Shown here piece after piece: positions 1-12,659 of a stretch of 64,000 nt of DNA (position 1 is the first letter of the stretch; each line of letters opens with the position of its first letter). The notes beneath the pieces are model-generated. The model was not told where the DNA came from, did no database searches, and saw only the letters and a list, made by a program, of their open reading frames with translations. The position numbers were made by a program, and so were the translations under genes. The DNA comes from Echinostoma caproni. Taxonomy: Eukaryota > Platyhelminthes > Trematoda > Plagiorchiida > Echinostomatidae. The stretch lies in contig UZAN01039374.1 in NCBI GenBank assembly GCA_900618425.1, positions 122,687-186,686 on the forward strand, read 5' to 3'.

Positions 1-518
1 ATGCACAGCGATTTAGATTATTCACACCATTCACCGCTCAAAATGATGTTGTTATAAAAAAAGAAGGAAAGTAAGTTTCATAATTACCTGGTTCTGCAAT
101 CAGTCCAGGGGCTGAAATCGACCCAGTATTTTTGCGGTTATACCATATGAGCCAGCGGATCAGCAGCGTAATCCGATCCAAACAGAAAAAAGTTTCACGA
201 ATAAAATATTGATTGAACTCGTCCGATACCCTGACCTTTACTCAACTCCTTCCTCTGAAAGCCTAGCCTTTTGGCCTCATTTAATGGAAGCAATGTGGTG
301 TCATGAATAACAGGCGTGAGACATGTATTGTACTCATTCTATCGATGCACTGTATGCATTTTCAAAAAATTGAGCCAGTGAATTGGAAGGACGCCTGGAT
401 ATAAACGCAATCCAACATTGTTTCCGTTAGGGTATGTAGAATACTTCCAAAACGTTATGGCATGAGAACGTTACCTTAAAGGTTGATGAAAAAATTCAAT
501 TCAGTTTGTACATGGATT

Positions 519-713
519 TTAGTTATGGGTTATTTGGAGCATACTAATATGGGAAGCAAAATCACTCAAACAGGTTAGAACATCAGAGATCCAAGGATAA
601 TGTAACACCACGCGTATGTTCATATTTTTGCATCGATTCACTAAGAATGCATTGGCTCGAGGAGACGATATGCTTTCAACAGTTCTATTTTCATTTATCT
701 CTCTTCGAACCAT
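519..713 (-). CDS. ORF of 64 residues with ideal start context, doubtful
   Basis: An ATG in ACCATGG (minus strand) opens a frame MVRREINENRTVESI ... LQITHN. The opposite strand is also open over most of the same block, so this may be chance. Confidence 0.15.
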   Translation of the reverse strand: MVRREINENRTVESISSPRANAFLVNRCKNMNIRVVLHYPWISDVLTCLSDFASHISMLQITHN

Positions 714-3700
714 GGTATCGGGCGGCCAAATGCACAAACACACAAGACACAAGCAAGTAGTGTCTGATCAAGAACTGGTTTTCAGAGAAAGTGGGAATTC
801 AACATTCAGCTGCCTGTTTTAGGTGTGTATGCCTGTGTATCTGAGGGGAGAGGGAGAAATAAACGAATTGGGGGTGAAAAGACCGGTGTTGAACAGGAAG
901 AACAATTGAACATCGGATATCTTCAGCCGAAACACTTCACTTCATTATCACTGATAAAATTAGACTGTCTGGTTCAGTGTGACGCATTTTCCATCGGTAG
1001 TTCGTAATGGTCCAGCCGGACCAAATGAGCTATTTTTCCATCAATTGTGCTCCGGCACTTGACCCTGGATGGTCTTCTACTCTGTCATCTGGTTCGAGTG
1101 GTAGGGGTCGATTGGTTATTGATTTGTTTTCGTTATAATCTACTTCATTGTTCCAGCGGTTGGACTGCTCTCTGAATGCATTCGACTCATCTGAGGGGAA
1201 ATCAATAGACCGCGCCTTTCGATTTAGTTCGGCCTCATAATAGACATTACCATGCTAATGAGGTCAAGAGCTCATCGGAGCTTACAAAGCTGATAAATGT
1301 AAATAAAAGAGGCTGAATGCTGTGAAAAAATTGTTTTCCCTGTAATTGTTTGATTTGCTGACATGGCAAATTATATGCACAGTTGTTTGTTAGCATTCAC
1401 TTAGATCATAAATAATATGTCAACGGTCGCAACGCAGAACGTGAAAATGGGTCGGAAAAGATATTTTCAACGAATGCATTGCTTTCAACCACGTATTCAA
1501 TGTGTGATCAACGTGTGAATGTGTCTCACAGACGTTTGGTAATGCTCCATGCCGCATCTGTAATGTTTGTGACAAAAATTGTTAAATTACAAGATTGATC
1601 TTCATAAGGTTAAAGATAGAACCGAGTAATCACGTTTATCGTTATTGCACAACACGTTCAATTAGTTTGTGTGTTGCATTCCCATCCACGTACCACAAAC
1701 ATACAACTCTGCCTATTGTAAAATATTGTATACGTAAATTCGAGCCAAATTTATTGGGATTAGGAATATCTAACCTACTTACAAAACATCGAATAATTGG
1801 TTCATAAATAGGATGCTTCTGAAAGGGCTCTCGAAACAAATTTACCCGTTATTGTAAATAAGGTATTTGTGAAGAACGCATTCTTCTTGGGTACAAGCAT
1901 ATGAATGAACTATCGAAGCACTAATGATACACATATTTATTGACCTTTATATATTTTACACTATTACCATATGAATGCCTGAGCAATAAATTCCTGAAAG
2001 CATGCAACCAGTTTTGCGTTTTTGGTCACTCGTCAGGTATGCGTTTCCGGTAGTCTTGTGACTGTTCACAGATATATAAGCTTGCTCTTCACTCTGTTTA
2101 AATGATAATTTTTCCTCATTGAGAGATCAAAAGATCAAACGTTGTTGTTTGCATGGCAAATGTATATATAAATACCACAAATTTGTCATTTATTTTGTGC
2201 CAGTATAAACGTCAAATTGTATGTGGTGCAGACAAGTAAAATAACAGCAAAGGTTCATTTTGACAAGAAAAGAACTCCTGTTTACAAAACTTTCTAGAAC
2301 AAGGGGTCATCAATTCCTTACACATTAACCATGATTGCTTATATTACTTCCGTTTGGGATACCAAGCTAGTTCTTCCAAGCGGTTTTAAATCGCTCCGAT
2401 CATTTGAAACAGAGTTTTAGGCATCATTGCGAAAAACCGAATCTTCATATATTTTGAAATATATGATATCTGCCGACCGCCTTAAGGATCATTATATACG
2501 CAAAGTCATTATGTCTATAAACTATGATTAAGGACTAAAACGTTGTGTGCCAGGGCCAAAAACGTCTATCAGTATTACACTTAGTAAAAACAGCCGAGAT
2601 GTAATTGTGCACATCTGAAAATCTGATTAACCCTGTCACGGAAAATGGATCTCAATCACGTTTGGCTTGTGAAAAGTATATTCCTATTTGTTTCAATCCA
2701 ATCGGAAATGGACTAGTTTAGGTCTTGCACGGAATTGACAGAACACGAATGTACTTGAACATCTTTTGTACGATTGTTACTAGAGTATCACCACATCGTC
2801 ATTCGACTTTCACGTGATTTCGCCGAATTTGTTGTAGCGACAAAACACAGTTTGTAAGCTACGGGGCGTTGTTTGTGGCCCAACCAGTGAAGCCTGTTCT
2901 TGTGCTTTTGTTTTGACAGAGAGAGAGAGTATCAGGGCAAAACACACCCAAACAAGAAATTCTCCCCTATCCGTATTGTGAGCCCGGGCACTATGTTTTA
3001 GCTGTACGGAAGTATACAGACAATAAGGAACAAAACTCTTGACAATATTTCCATCTTAGCTGTGTTACTCACGGTATAAAAGAATTAGAGGTCTGTGAAA
3101 CCAACTCTACAGTCGACAGTTGTTCTCGTAAAGGACGTGTAATCCCTGCAACGTCATCTTGATAGCCGTCAATCTCAGTCGATTGCTTCCCGTATAGTCT
3201 TTGAGATGACCACTTGAGGCCCAGAAGCTCGTCGCACGTTCAGTGAACAACGCGTGGCAATGACACTTGTGATTTGGTCAACTGCGTTTGTGCAAGTCCA
3301 CACATTCAACTTCATGAGAACAGTATGACATTCTTGCAAAATGCCATCCATGAGGATTTAACCCAGGAAAGTCAAAAATAACAATTCAATGGACACCATA
3401 TGAATGCCATACATTTCCAGAACTTGTACAACATTCCTTGAATAATTAATGAGTCCCCTATATCGTCATGATTGAGTAGAGGTTGATGAGATCAACGGAG
3501 GTTGAAAGTTTGACAGGATGAAGAAAATAAATTACTGTTATAAATGAAGAACATGTTCGTGACCCGGTAGGAAACCAGTAACTTAAAAAAGGTTACTGGA
3601 ATGAAATTTTGTTTAATGAACGTCATGCAACCTGGTAATCAGAGATCTTATCAAAGAACGGCATAACATGTTGACTAGACCGCGGTAAATTCCTAATGCG

Positions 3701-4231
3701 AATGCGTCACAGTCATTTTATTTAATTTGGGATATTTTGAAAATCAGTCAAACATTTCCCTAGACTACAGTGCAGACTTCCATGGTATTCATTTTATAAA
3801 GCATTTAACAAACAACTGAATTGTTATAAAAAATGCCTAACCCAAGAAGGCGGCTGCAGCTTCCGTCACGGAATCGTCGTTTCCCTTTGGCATAACTTAT
3901 TGTTAAGAAGCACCTGCAACCCCTGATCGAAACAAACTTCTGTGTACCATGAGAACACTGCCACAAGTCCCAGGGCAATGCTATTTGGACATGTCAATAT
4001 CAAATCCATAGGTCGGCTCTGATATCCGGTAAAGAAAACCTTGGAAGGCAGTTTTCTTGATATATCCTGCTCATGCGCTCAAAAGATTTGATATTGATCG
4101 TAAATCTTCTGTTCAAGCGATATTTTGACATTAGGGAAATTTAAGCCTTCAGATTAACGGCTGGTTGAAACTTCTCTAGTTTGGAAAAACGTTCTTGAAT
4201 GAAGGGTGCTTCATCAATGTGTATCTTTCAG
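714..4231. other. No gene recognised
   Basis: AT-rich sequence with only short frames. There is a (GA)n tract near 2920. A CGGTATAAAAG box near 3073 resembles a TATA element but no transcript can be tied to it. Confidence 0.5.
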
Positions 4232-4384
4232 TTTACTATCAGTTCGCAACGTCAGAAATCTATAAACTCACTCCAAAGCGGTTTTCTTATTAAAATCGGG
4301 ACAAGGAGGGATTATGCGTCAGCACCCTCGATTGAAAACAGGGATCCTTTTATAAATTCCATTCGTTTCTCAGTCATGCAGTAG
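4232..4384 (+). CDS. Candidate terminal exon, 50 residues, function unknown
   Basis: Acceptor TGTGTATCTTTCAG opens in phase 0 onto FTISSQRQKSINSLQSGF, then IGTRRDYASAPSIENRDPF, to a TAG stop. The Ser/Arg-rich composition is plausible for protein. No upstream exon, polyadenylation signal or family was recognised. Confidence 0.22.
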   Translation, partial: FTISSQRQKSINSLQSGFLIKIGTRRDYASAPSIENRDPFINSIRFSVMQ

Positions 4385-4699
4385 AAACCATCCTTCTGCT
4401 TTCGTTAATTCATTTCACTGTTTCCTTGAACTGAAGCACCATGATATCACTCGTCGACGACTTACACTTGAAACATAAAACTCTTGATCTCTGCAGAAAT
4501 GAAAAAGTCTACTTCGCAACTGTTCACCATTCACATCAATCAAAAGCTTGCGTTTAAAGACCGCCGTCGTAAAACACCACCATTTTCAGAGCTCATCTCT
4601 TTCAGTGGAACTATAAGAAGCCAAGATGTTACATAGTGGTTTTATGAAAAACTGGTTACATTTACGAATATTATCTTTAGTGAATGCACAAAGGGACGA

Positions 4700-4771
4700 T
4701 TTGTTGATTTCCACGGTACCTGACGATAGAGTAAAGGGTTTTTTATTGTAACTACAGAAGAAACAAAGGGA
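4700..4771 (+). repeat. Diverged 72-bp repeat, copy 1
   Basis: Aligns without gaps to 8860-8931 at about 72% by eye: GTTGATTTCCACGG compared with GTGGATGTTCATGG, then ACTACAGAAGAAACA compared with GCTACAGAAAAAACA. Many differences fall one per triplet, so the ancestor may have been coding. In the plus frame both copies read a Val-Asp-x-His-Gly block and later Thr-Glu-x-Thr-Lys, with stops at matching places. An old retroelement fragment is possible, but no family can be assigned. Confidence 0.45.
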
Positions 4772-6173
4772 CCATCGAGTTGATGACCATTGATGAGATG
4801 ATGATGATGAAGCCGCGAATTAATTGTTGTCGATGTAACCTTATTGATTCCAATAAGTGATGATCACCAATCTGGAACTGCCTTATAGACGCTAACCAGT
4901 TGCAGGGAGAGGTTTTTTCAGAACGTTGACTAAGCTGAGGATCATGATCACAGCCAATCGCTGTTAATTAAAACGTTATACAACTAGTGAAGATGGCGCT
5001 TTTCCGTAATATGTCCTCAGAACTCAGTGACAACATACGACTTGGCATCTGTTGTCAGGCTGGAATGCAAGATTTGTGAGCAATTAATCGAAATCACTAA
5101 TCGGAGTCCATGTCTCGAAATAAGAATGAGTTGAGGAATACTTCACAAGTTTGAACCCTCCCCCCGAGCTTATTATCAACGCAACAGAGTAAGAACCTTT
5201 GACCACCACAAAATAACTTCAAATATTAGTAAAGTGCCACATTGAGGAGTGTTACATTAGACTTCCGCAACTTCTACCTGTGTCAGAAGAAGTTTCCAAA
5301 GCTATGAATCCACCAACCGGTTTCTGTCCGCCAAACGAGCATGCACCGGATGAGGAGATTCAATTGATCATAAAATGATAAACCGATGAAGTCGCCATTT
5401 CCTGAAACGCTGATAAGAATGTTTGAAAGTCCGTTGAATAGACTGCAAATGGAGCTTTTGGCAGGCAGTCTAAACTATTAGGTTTTACCCAGAATGAGTG
5501 ATCGCAGTAAATCTGAAGTGGAGTTAGTAATTTTTGTGTTCAATTGTCAAATCTATAACCGACGAATGATGAGGATTTGTGCGGAAATAAAGGAATATTA
5601 TTGAATGACATCCATCAATAGAGGTTTACAAGCTTACTGACGATCAGGTGGAGCCACAGCAACGGTTGGGAGATAATCGAAATATCATGGCGATGTGGCA
5701 CGAAAAGGGATTACGGTGTATTTTAGTGGACATATCATACAGCAAGTAGAATATTAACTACATCTCATGAGAAAAATGCAAGTTTAAGCAAGTTACTGCA
5801 GAATATAGAAGTGAATTAGAGAAGAAAATTTGTACTTAACTGAGAAGCGTGACTGATGTGAATTCTGCATAAGTATTGCTTACTAGTAATTCTAAAGCAA
5901 AACCTAAAACAGAGAAACTAGTAATTAACCTTTGGAGGAAGGCTTTCTTAACTTTTAACCGGAGCGTGCTTAGATACGTTTGCCGTACAAAGAAGAAGAC
6001 GTCCGCCAATTAGTTAACAAACGATAGAGCACCCCCTTACAAGAGTGAATACGAAGCAGAAAAAACTGGTACTTGTCTTCATTACCCCCAGGATAACAAG
6101 GACATCGGTGTAGAACACTTGTCCCTCCTCCAAAGCATAATGCATTTCAGTGTGGATGCTCAACCATATACAT

Positions 6174-6198
6174 AAGCGGAACATCCGCTTAAGCGGAT
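6174..6198. repeat. Three alternating AAGCGGA/TCCGCTT blocks
   Basis: AAGCGGA, ACA, TCCGCTT and then AAGCGGAT make two overlapping hairpins or one palindrome TCCGCTTAAGCGGA. Confidence 0.75.
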
Positions 6199-8813
6199 AG
6201 CCGAGAATATCTCTATTTGACTTAAGAAACAGCGGAACAACAATCTGGAGAATGTTTCGTCATGAACTCATTCAGATCATCGATTGAGAAATACCCACAT
6301 GAAAAGCTTTACTGTGTTACTGTAGTCCATTAATTTTAGATCATAACACAACAAGCACATATTTACTGTAAGAAACTGCACATTGTTAATGACGAACCCG
6401 ATGTATACATAAAAGGAAAGTGGTTGGTTACATTGGCTTTAGTTTGGTTATTGACTTACTCCACTGTTTCGTTTTTCCGCACATCTCATTGTCCGCTGCA
6501 ATCAGCAACGTTGTCTTCGTTTCACGTTTGTTGGTTCGCTAATCCTACAAATGATGTATACACGTAGACAGATGCGGTGAAGTGATTGTGTGTGAAAACT
6601 TATGTTATTCATTTGTTTATGAAAATTAGTGGCATGAAAACAACGTATCTCATATTCGGATTTAATGGTTCAATGTACTTAAAAATTGATTAGTTTTTTT
6701 CTTAACAGCTCCTTCCCCCATGCTGAAGAAAACAAACAGTAGTGACTAAAACAGACGTCATAAACACCCATGACATCCATTCCAAACGTTACGGTCAGAT
6801 TTACAGAACAGAATAACGAGAGTTTAGTTTACTCGGGGCAAACAGTCAAGTTCAATTATTGATAGCAAATGGTGAAGGATGGCCAAAGTTTCCTTTGGTT
6901 CTCTTGTTCGGATAAAAAGGGTTATGTAAACGTTGGCAGTTGATGTGAATCATCACTCTGCTCATGCGTGATGCTATCAACTTATGATCATGAAGGTTGG
7001 AGCATATGAGAGAGCTTTGGTGCACAACATGTTAGTTTTGAAAAGTGGGTGATGGTTGCCTCGGTTGTCGCTAGCGATATGATTCAAACAACCTTGGATT
7101 TTTGTTGTCCAACATGAACAAGGTTGATGAAGCTGAAGTACTGTCTGTTAGATGATCAGTCTCAACCAAGGGTGCTACAATCAAACTGGAGATGACTCCG
7201 TTTTCCACCTAATTGGCACCATGGATTCACTTAAATTGGCGGGTGGGTATTGACGAGGTCAATATAGGCAACTTGTTCCAACATCGGACAATGGATGATG
7301 TCTGGAGGACGCTTCTGAGTTTGAGAGAATTGTATGTTGTCGTAACCGCGGAGAGTATTGACCTCTTTAGAACCTAGGTCTCCTTTAAACGAAATTATGA
7401 TTAATAATTTCTTCATATCAGCGGCAACTGCGGGCAACCTTTTCGTACTTTTAGACCATTTGGGAAGAATAAGCGTTTATACATAACCATTTTCTAATAG
7501 CTCCTTCCACACAACTGCAGATTCTGTATCTACTGCCTCTTCTGAGTGGATATGCTTTTATTTGAACAGAAGACGACGTATCAAGTTGCATTTTTAGGCG
7601 AGCGGTACAAAACAGTATAGATTCTGAATCATCCGTTTCATGTGACTTTTTGGTGCTATTCCAAAGAAATAAAGCCATCCAAAAGTCTCGTTAGGCTAGA
7701 ATCGGACTGTGAAACGTAGCTCTCATTCTGTTAATAAATTTCAACGGAGGATCATTCAGATTTAAACTTTCCTCGGACACAGACGTTAGCTTCCGCGTAT
7801 TTAGGGTAGTGACCGAAATTAATGATCAATGTGCGTAGAGAACCAATCTCTTATTTTGCCATAGAATAGTCCAAAAGGACTAGCTCTAAGAGTGTTCAAC
7901 TGGTGGCTCCTGCCGTTTTGAAGGAATTACGTTTTATCGAATGAGAATCTTTCATTGAATCGGTATATGAGTATCACATCTTTGAGTTCAGTTATTGAGA
8001 TATCCATAGGCACTTCCTCTTTCATAACAACTTTACATACAACGTTTACTGTCTCCCGCAATATTAAGTCGATAAGCAAAAACAAACTAGCAAGAGAAAA
8101 CAGTTGTTTTGCTGCTAAGCAACGTCTTTCTAAGCATATCGTTATAGGCTGGCCGTGTAACTAAGGTAAGCTAGAACCCATGGAATTGAGTCATTAGAAA
8201 GAGATCATTGACATATACTCGAAATACCTGAACCATTTCCGTATCCACGCAACGCCCTTTCCATTCTTTTAAATTTGATCACTCTTTGGTGTAGATTGAT
8301 TCTTCAAGTTCATCGGAATGCTTTTGTCAGAAAAAACTGCGGTTGTTAGCTTCGTAACGCTAAAGTTGATCATAAGCCCTGACTTATGTTGGTTCGAATA
8401 GTTGTCGATCTTCAACCAATTGGGTGTAAGATCAGTTTTCACCCACTTAGGATCTCAAGTAGTACCTGCAAATACACTTGACTAAATGTATGACACAGAT
8501 AGGGAATTTTTTAAACCACGGACAAATTGTGGATGTACAGCTCGGCTCATTTTGTACACTCTGAGGAAGCTCAGTGTTCACCTTAAGGAGGACATTTTCT
8601 TTCCACAGCGATCATCGATTACGAGTTCAACGTAATCCATGAACACACTTTTATCTTTCTCTTTCCAGTATTGCTAGTCCAAATAGTAATGAGAAATAGG
8701 TCTTTCGGTCTACGTGATCACGAAATCAGTCGTAGCTAACTGGTTAGTAGTGTGGCATAAATGAATCTGTCTGTTGAGTTGTATCTGTGATAGACGTCAT
8801 GGTGCACTGTACT

Positions 8814-8829
8814 ACCCACGTTCGTGGGT
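8814..8829. repeat. 7-bp inverted repeat with 2-nt spacer
   Basis: ACCCACG, TT, CGTGGGT, about 30 bp before the diverged repeat at 8860. Confidence 0.7.
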
Positions 8830-8859
8830 GAAACCTATGACATGCAAACGAAGAGGCAA

Positions 8860-8931
8860 TTGGTGGATGTTCATGGCATCTGAGAGTGAATTAAATGGTT
8901 TCTTTTTGTAGCTACAGAAAAAACAAAAAGA
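8860..8931 (+). repeat. Diverged 72-bp repeat, copy 2
   Basis: Partner of 4700-4771, 4.1 kb away and in the same orientation. Similarity fades quickly on both sides. Confidence 0.45.
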
Positions 8932-10221
8932 CTATATGCTGCAGCTCTATTGTTGGATTTTCAATAAACTATTGATCTACGGTTGCAGAATAATGTCTCG
9001 TTCCCGGTATCCCTATTTGCTCCACATTCATGATCACCTTCCACTAAACAACGCTCTCCCGTCCGGTACTGCCTCAGGGATTTATAACACTGCAATAGAA
9101 TTTCAAAGGTATTTTTGCTATCTAACCAAGAGAAAGGTTTCAGGAAAAGGGGCGATGAAATTGAACATACTTTGTTGATAAACACGTTTACCACATCCCT
9201 AATGTCAAACCGTGAGATGCCAGACCAGACTTCATATCGAGCAGAGAGGTCTCATCAGTCGGTCCATTGTAACTATTCCCCGTAATATGCTATATCCATT
9301 CTGTACGTGGTGACAGCAATTGGAAATCAGCCAGTTGAATATTTAACAGAAAGCTGCCGTCAGCTGACGGCCCAGAAGAAAACAATGTTGCAATTATGCT
9401 CAGCGGGCAAGAGAGAAGTGAGTGCCCGTTCTGTCGTGCACGGAAATGAGGAGTGTTACGAATCATGATATGCATTTAAATCATTTTGCTAATCTTATAT
9501 TTCTATTCACATAATTATTTACAACATTTCAATTACCATTGCTTCCACAATATGTAATTTCTTGCCCAATTTTCAGTGTAATCAGTTAGTGAGAATACGT
9601 CAATCGGGTTAACCTTGTATTTGGTTCTTACAGACATCTAAAGCAAAACGTTCTAAAATCACAGAAAGTTGCAGTGACTATATTTTGCACAATTTATCCT
9701 AGTCTCGAGAACAACAATAACAAGGTGTGACGAACGAGCTCGTTTTCAGTTATTCGTAAGCATGCTATTACACGCACACGCGCACACGCTCGGGGTGAGT
9801 TGAAACATTATGACTCAAATTTTTCATTGCGTTTTTGTTCTTGTTGTTACTCATAGTCAATGTTATATAATGGCATCCTCACGGATAACATAAATGGAGC
9901 TTGTTCGCTGTTGCTGTTTTCAAGTTGTATCCTACCCTCTCGTACGGATTTCTTTAGACCGAGAAACCGCTTAAATAAAAGCCCTCTGGAATAGATAAAT
10001 GTTTTCTAACTCAGAGTGTTTATTTCATAAAAAAAAGGAAATTAACCATTGTCAACCATCCGGATATAATAGTTTCTTTTGAATCTTAACGAGAAGTGTT
10101 GAAACGAGCCCACCTCATTAAAACAGAACAGGATCAATGATGATCGGCATCGCAACTGAGATTATCGAGTTTACAGAATGAAAGATTTTTTACTGTGTAT
10201 TCATTTGGTGTTTTCTAGAAA

Positions 10222-12042
10222 ATGAAAGCATTTTTATCTCACTGTCAAAAAGTGCGCACCAATACATTTTTTGAAAGCGATGTCATTATTACAATTATAG
10301 CATCAAGAGAGTTGAGTGGGACCAAAAGGATACCTAGGATCAGCGGTGAGAACTGCAAAAAAACAGATCATCTTCACCTCCGCTCCTACCGCGGCTCAGG
10401 AATGCTTTACTCACATGGAAGCATAGAAACCGGCACTCATGCTGGTTGTGAACGAGTGTATCACATTTCTCTTACTTGATCCACTTTCTTTTGTGTGTAT
10501 GTTTGACTTCCAGGAGATATTAGTGTTTCGCCTCCTTTGTTGAAGAGAGCACTGTGAGTCGTTTGGCAGTAAGAGCTTTTGGGATGGAAAGTTTCCTTTA
10601 TCCACGCTGTTCCTCCCAAGCTAGGCTGTTATCGAAACGTGTGACCATTGAAAATAGAGACATTCTTGAGAAACGTAGCATTTCGTGTTCCTAGCACCTT
10701 CTAGAACGATCCAACCATGATTGCCAATATTTTCAATCTAAAGAAAGTATATTATGCCGACTGNAACTATTATTGACAGGAATGAGATGATTTGATTTGT
10801 TTGTTTTTTATTTCGTGTCGGTCTGGTTTCCGTCACGTAGGGTTGGTGCAGAAATCTTATGCAATCGATTTTTCTTACATTGCATTGCGATTATATCAGT
10901 GTCTGGAATGCTCCAAAATAAAAAAAAATGGACTTGATCCAGTTGAAGGTCAATCAAAGGAAAAGGTGGATAGACCTGAATGTGACCAGTAGTTTTAAAT
11001 CGTATACGTATGGTGAACCGTAAAAGAAAGAGTTGTTTAGATCTAACTCAAATTTATTGTGCTCTGACACTCCGAGGTTAAAGTTCTCAACGAAGGTTCT
11101 AGACCGAACGTCATTGTATCTTTACTTAGCTGATGGTAGGAATTTGCTAGTTGCGACATGACACCCTTATTATAAAGATAGACTTCAAAATCAAATGTGG
11201 CCATCAGTGAATGTATAAATCTTCCAGTGCTCATCCTTTTCCTAGCGTTTGCGAAAAATAATGACCGAACACGGTCAGCATTTTCTTGACAAAGTTGTAC
11301 ACTTAACTGACGAATACTAATGGGTAACATTATTGAATTTTTTTTTATCAGTTGATGTGAACCTATTGAGATAAAGCACGGTTGTCATTTATATTATGGA
11401 CAACTCAGAGAATACAAATTAAATAGTAACTTTAATATATCCACTACCGTCACTTTCAGATTCGACCTAATTCTCACGAAATCCTAATGGCGGTGTTTGA
11501 CCTAATCGTAACTGGAATACTGATAAACTCATATTTTTCAAGATATTTGGTGATGTAAGCACGGGATTGCAAAACGTTTGGGACAACTATCCCACGTATA
11601 AATACCTGAGTAACTTTGAACAATTAGAAATCCGTGTTCCGTCTCTACCTACCACCATCAACTACAACCTCAATACTCATATATTGCTTGTCTCCACTGT
11701 CCCTTCCCAGTTGCATCATACACTGTACATGACAGTTAGTTGCTAGTGCTTTTTACGTAACCTAATCCCGCTCCTTCAACTCAGGTCACAACTTTGGCCG
11801 CAAGTGAAGGGGTTGTGAAACCAAAGTGTTCACTAACCAAATAAAATCCACATGATCGATCAGTGGCCATTTTTAAAATTTGTTTTTAATTTGCAGGATA
11901 GAACGACTCGTCCGGTTGAGTATTAAAACAGAAAAATATGCGATTGGAGAACATACAGATGCTTCATACATACTTCTATTCACTTCTATTTGTTCTCAGT
12001 TACACTTGTTGTTTTGACAAGCTTTTCGATGGCATCCCGTGA
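10222..12042 (+). CDS. Candidate four-exon gene, 128 residues, unknown function
   Basis: Four blocks join in phase. Exon 1 is 10222-10345, behind acceptor TTTTCTAG and with donor GTGAGA. Exon 2 is 10841-10965, with acceptor GTCACGTAG and donor GTGGAT. Exon 3 is 11460-11554, with acceptor CACTTTCAG and donor GTAAGC. Exon 4 is 12000-12042, with acceptor TTTGTTCTCAG and a TGA stop. Exon lengths 124, 125, 95 and 43 sum to 129 codons including stop. AATAAA follows at 12223-12228. The product starts MKAFLSHCQ, has a Lys/Glu-rich middle (PVEGQSKEK), one likely membrane helix in exon 3 (MAVFDLIVTGILIN) and ends DKLFDGIP. Exon 1 could be internal, because its frame stays open upstream to the acceptor. 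No family was recognised. The model was assembled by eye, so chance assembly is a real risk. The donor at 10966 is weak. Confidence 0.33.
11043..11330 (-). CDS. ORF of 95 residues inside intron 2 of the plus-strand candidate, function unknown
   Basis: The frame starts MLPISIRQLSVQLCQENADR and ends ECQSTINLS. It has an even residue mix with an Arg/Lys-rich helix-like stretch (RVRSLFFANARKRM), and A at position -3 of the start. It lies opposite the second intron of the model at 10222-12042. No splice acceptor or family was recognised. ORFs this long are common by chance here, so it is kept only because its composition is more protein-like than most. Confidence 0.2.
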   Translation of the reverse strand: MLPISIRQLSVQLCQENADRVRSLFFANARKRMSTGRFIHSLMATFDFEVYLYNKGVMSQLANSYHQLSKDTMTFGLEPSLRTLTSECQSTINLS

Positions 12043-12443
12043 TAAGATCATGTTTGGGTGAGTGGACCGGGGGTTACGACGAGATCATTTCCGTTTGGTG
12101 CACTGAAGGTGTCCTCTGGCTAACAACACATTTGAAATACGTTGTCAACATTAGTAATTTATTTCTTTTACTGGAATATAGCCAGTCTCCAGGGACAGCC
12201 TCTGAACATCCACAATATGGAAAATAAAATTCAAGTATTCAAAATGGAAAGCTTTTGAAATTTATAGGTCCATATATTTTATGCAACTTGCTAGCCATAA
12301 TTTATAAAATGTTGTAACTCCTTTACAATCTGGAACGATGGTCGTAAATATCTAGTTTTACCAAACTTTATAACTCCTTTCGTATACCTATTTCAACTTT
12401 TCTAATGTAGGGGTGATACCTTGATTTGCTTTTGCACTATCAG

Positions 12444-12659
12444 GCTGCCCAATGCAAACCAGGTGTACTTTATCGAAATGTCTATAACGACAGCCTGCGA
12501 TTAGCCAAAGCCTGTCTTGCAAGAAGCAGGTTGGTGCGTGAAAACCGCTTTTTATATGGGGCTGGAACCAATTTTAGCGGATTACACTCCTTTTGGATGG
12601 AATCGAACGTTCAAGGTGCCCAAGACAACCTGATGACCGATCAAGTCAGTGTACACTAA
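12444..12659 (+). CDS. Candidate terminal exon, 71 residues, function unknown
   Basis: A pyrimidine-rich acceptor (TTTTGCACTATCAG) is followed by an open frame of 71 codons with visibly higher G+C than its flanks. It includes KPGVLYRNVYNDSLR, RLVRENRFLYGAG and NFSGLHSFWMESN. It stops with TAA at 12657, and AATAAA lies about 195 bp downstream at 12853-12858. Phase at the acceptor is 0, which does not fit the last exon of the model ending at 12042, so it would belong to another transcript or to an alternative end. No family was recognised. Confidence 0.33.
   Translation, partial: AAQCKPGVLYRNVYNDSLRLAKACLARSRLVRENRFLYGAGTNFSGLHSFWMESNVQGAQDNLMTDQVSVH

Larger units (their letters stand above)
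4385..10218. other. No gene recognised; diverged repeats and small hairpins
   Basis: Holds the repeat pair 4700/8860, the hairpins at 6174 and 8814, and short frames on both strands (for example minus 7451-7678 and 7231-7437) of uncertain meaning. An acceptor-like TTTTTTTCTTAACAG near 6708 leads only to a 12-codon frame. Confidence 0.45.

Noticed and set aside
7231..7678. Minus-strand frames that briefly recalled a BEL/Pao-type protease region (CTAR, then a VQIKAYP stretch)
   Set aside because: The catalytic Asp-Ser-Gly is absent and the neighbouring frames do not continue the pattern, so this is too weak to call.
8730..8790. A-box-like TAGCTAACTGGTTAG
   Set aside because: No B box was found within tRNA distance.
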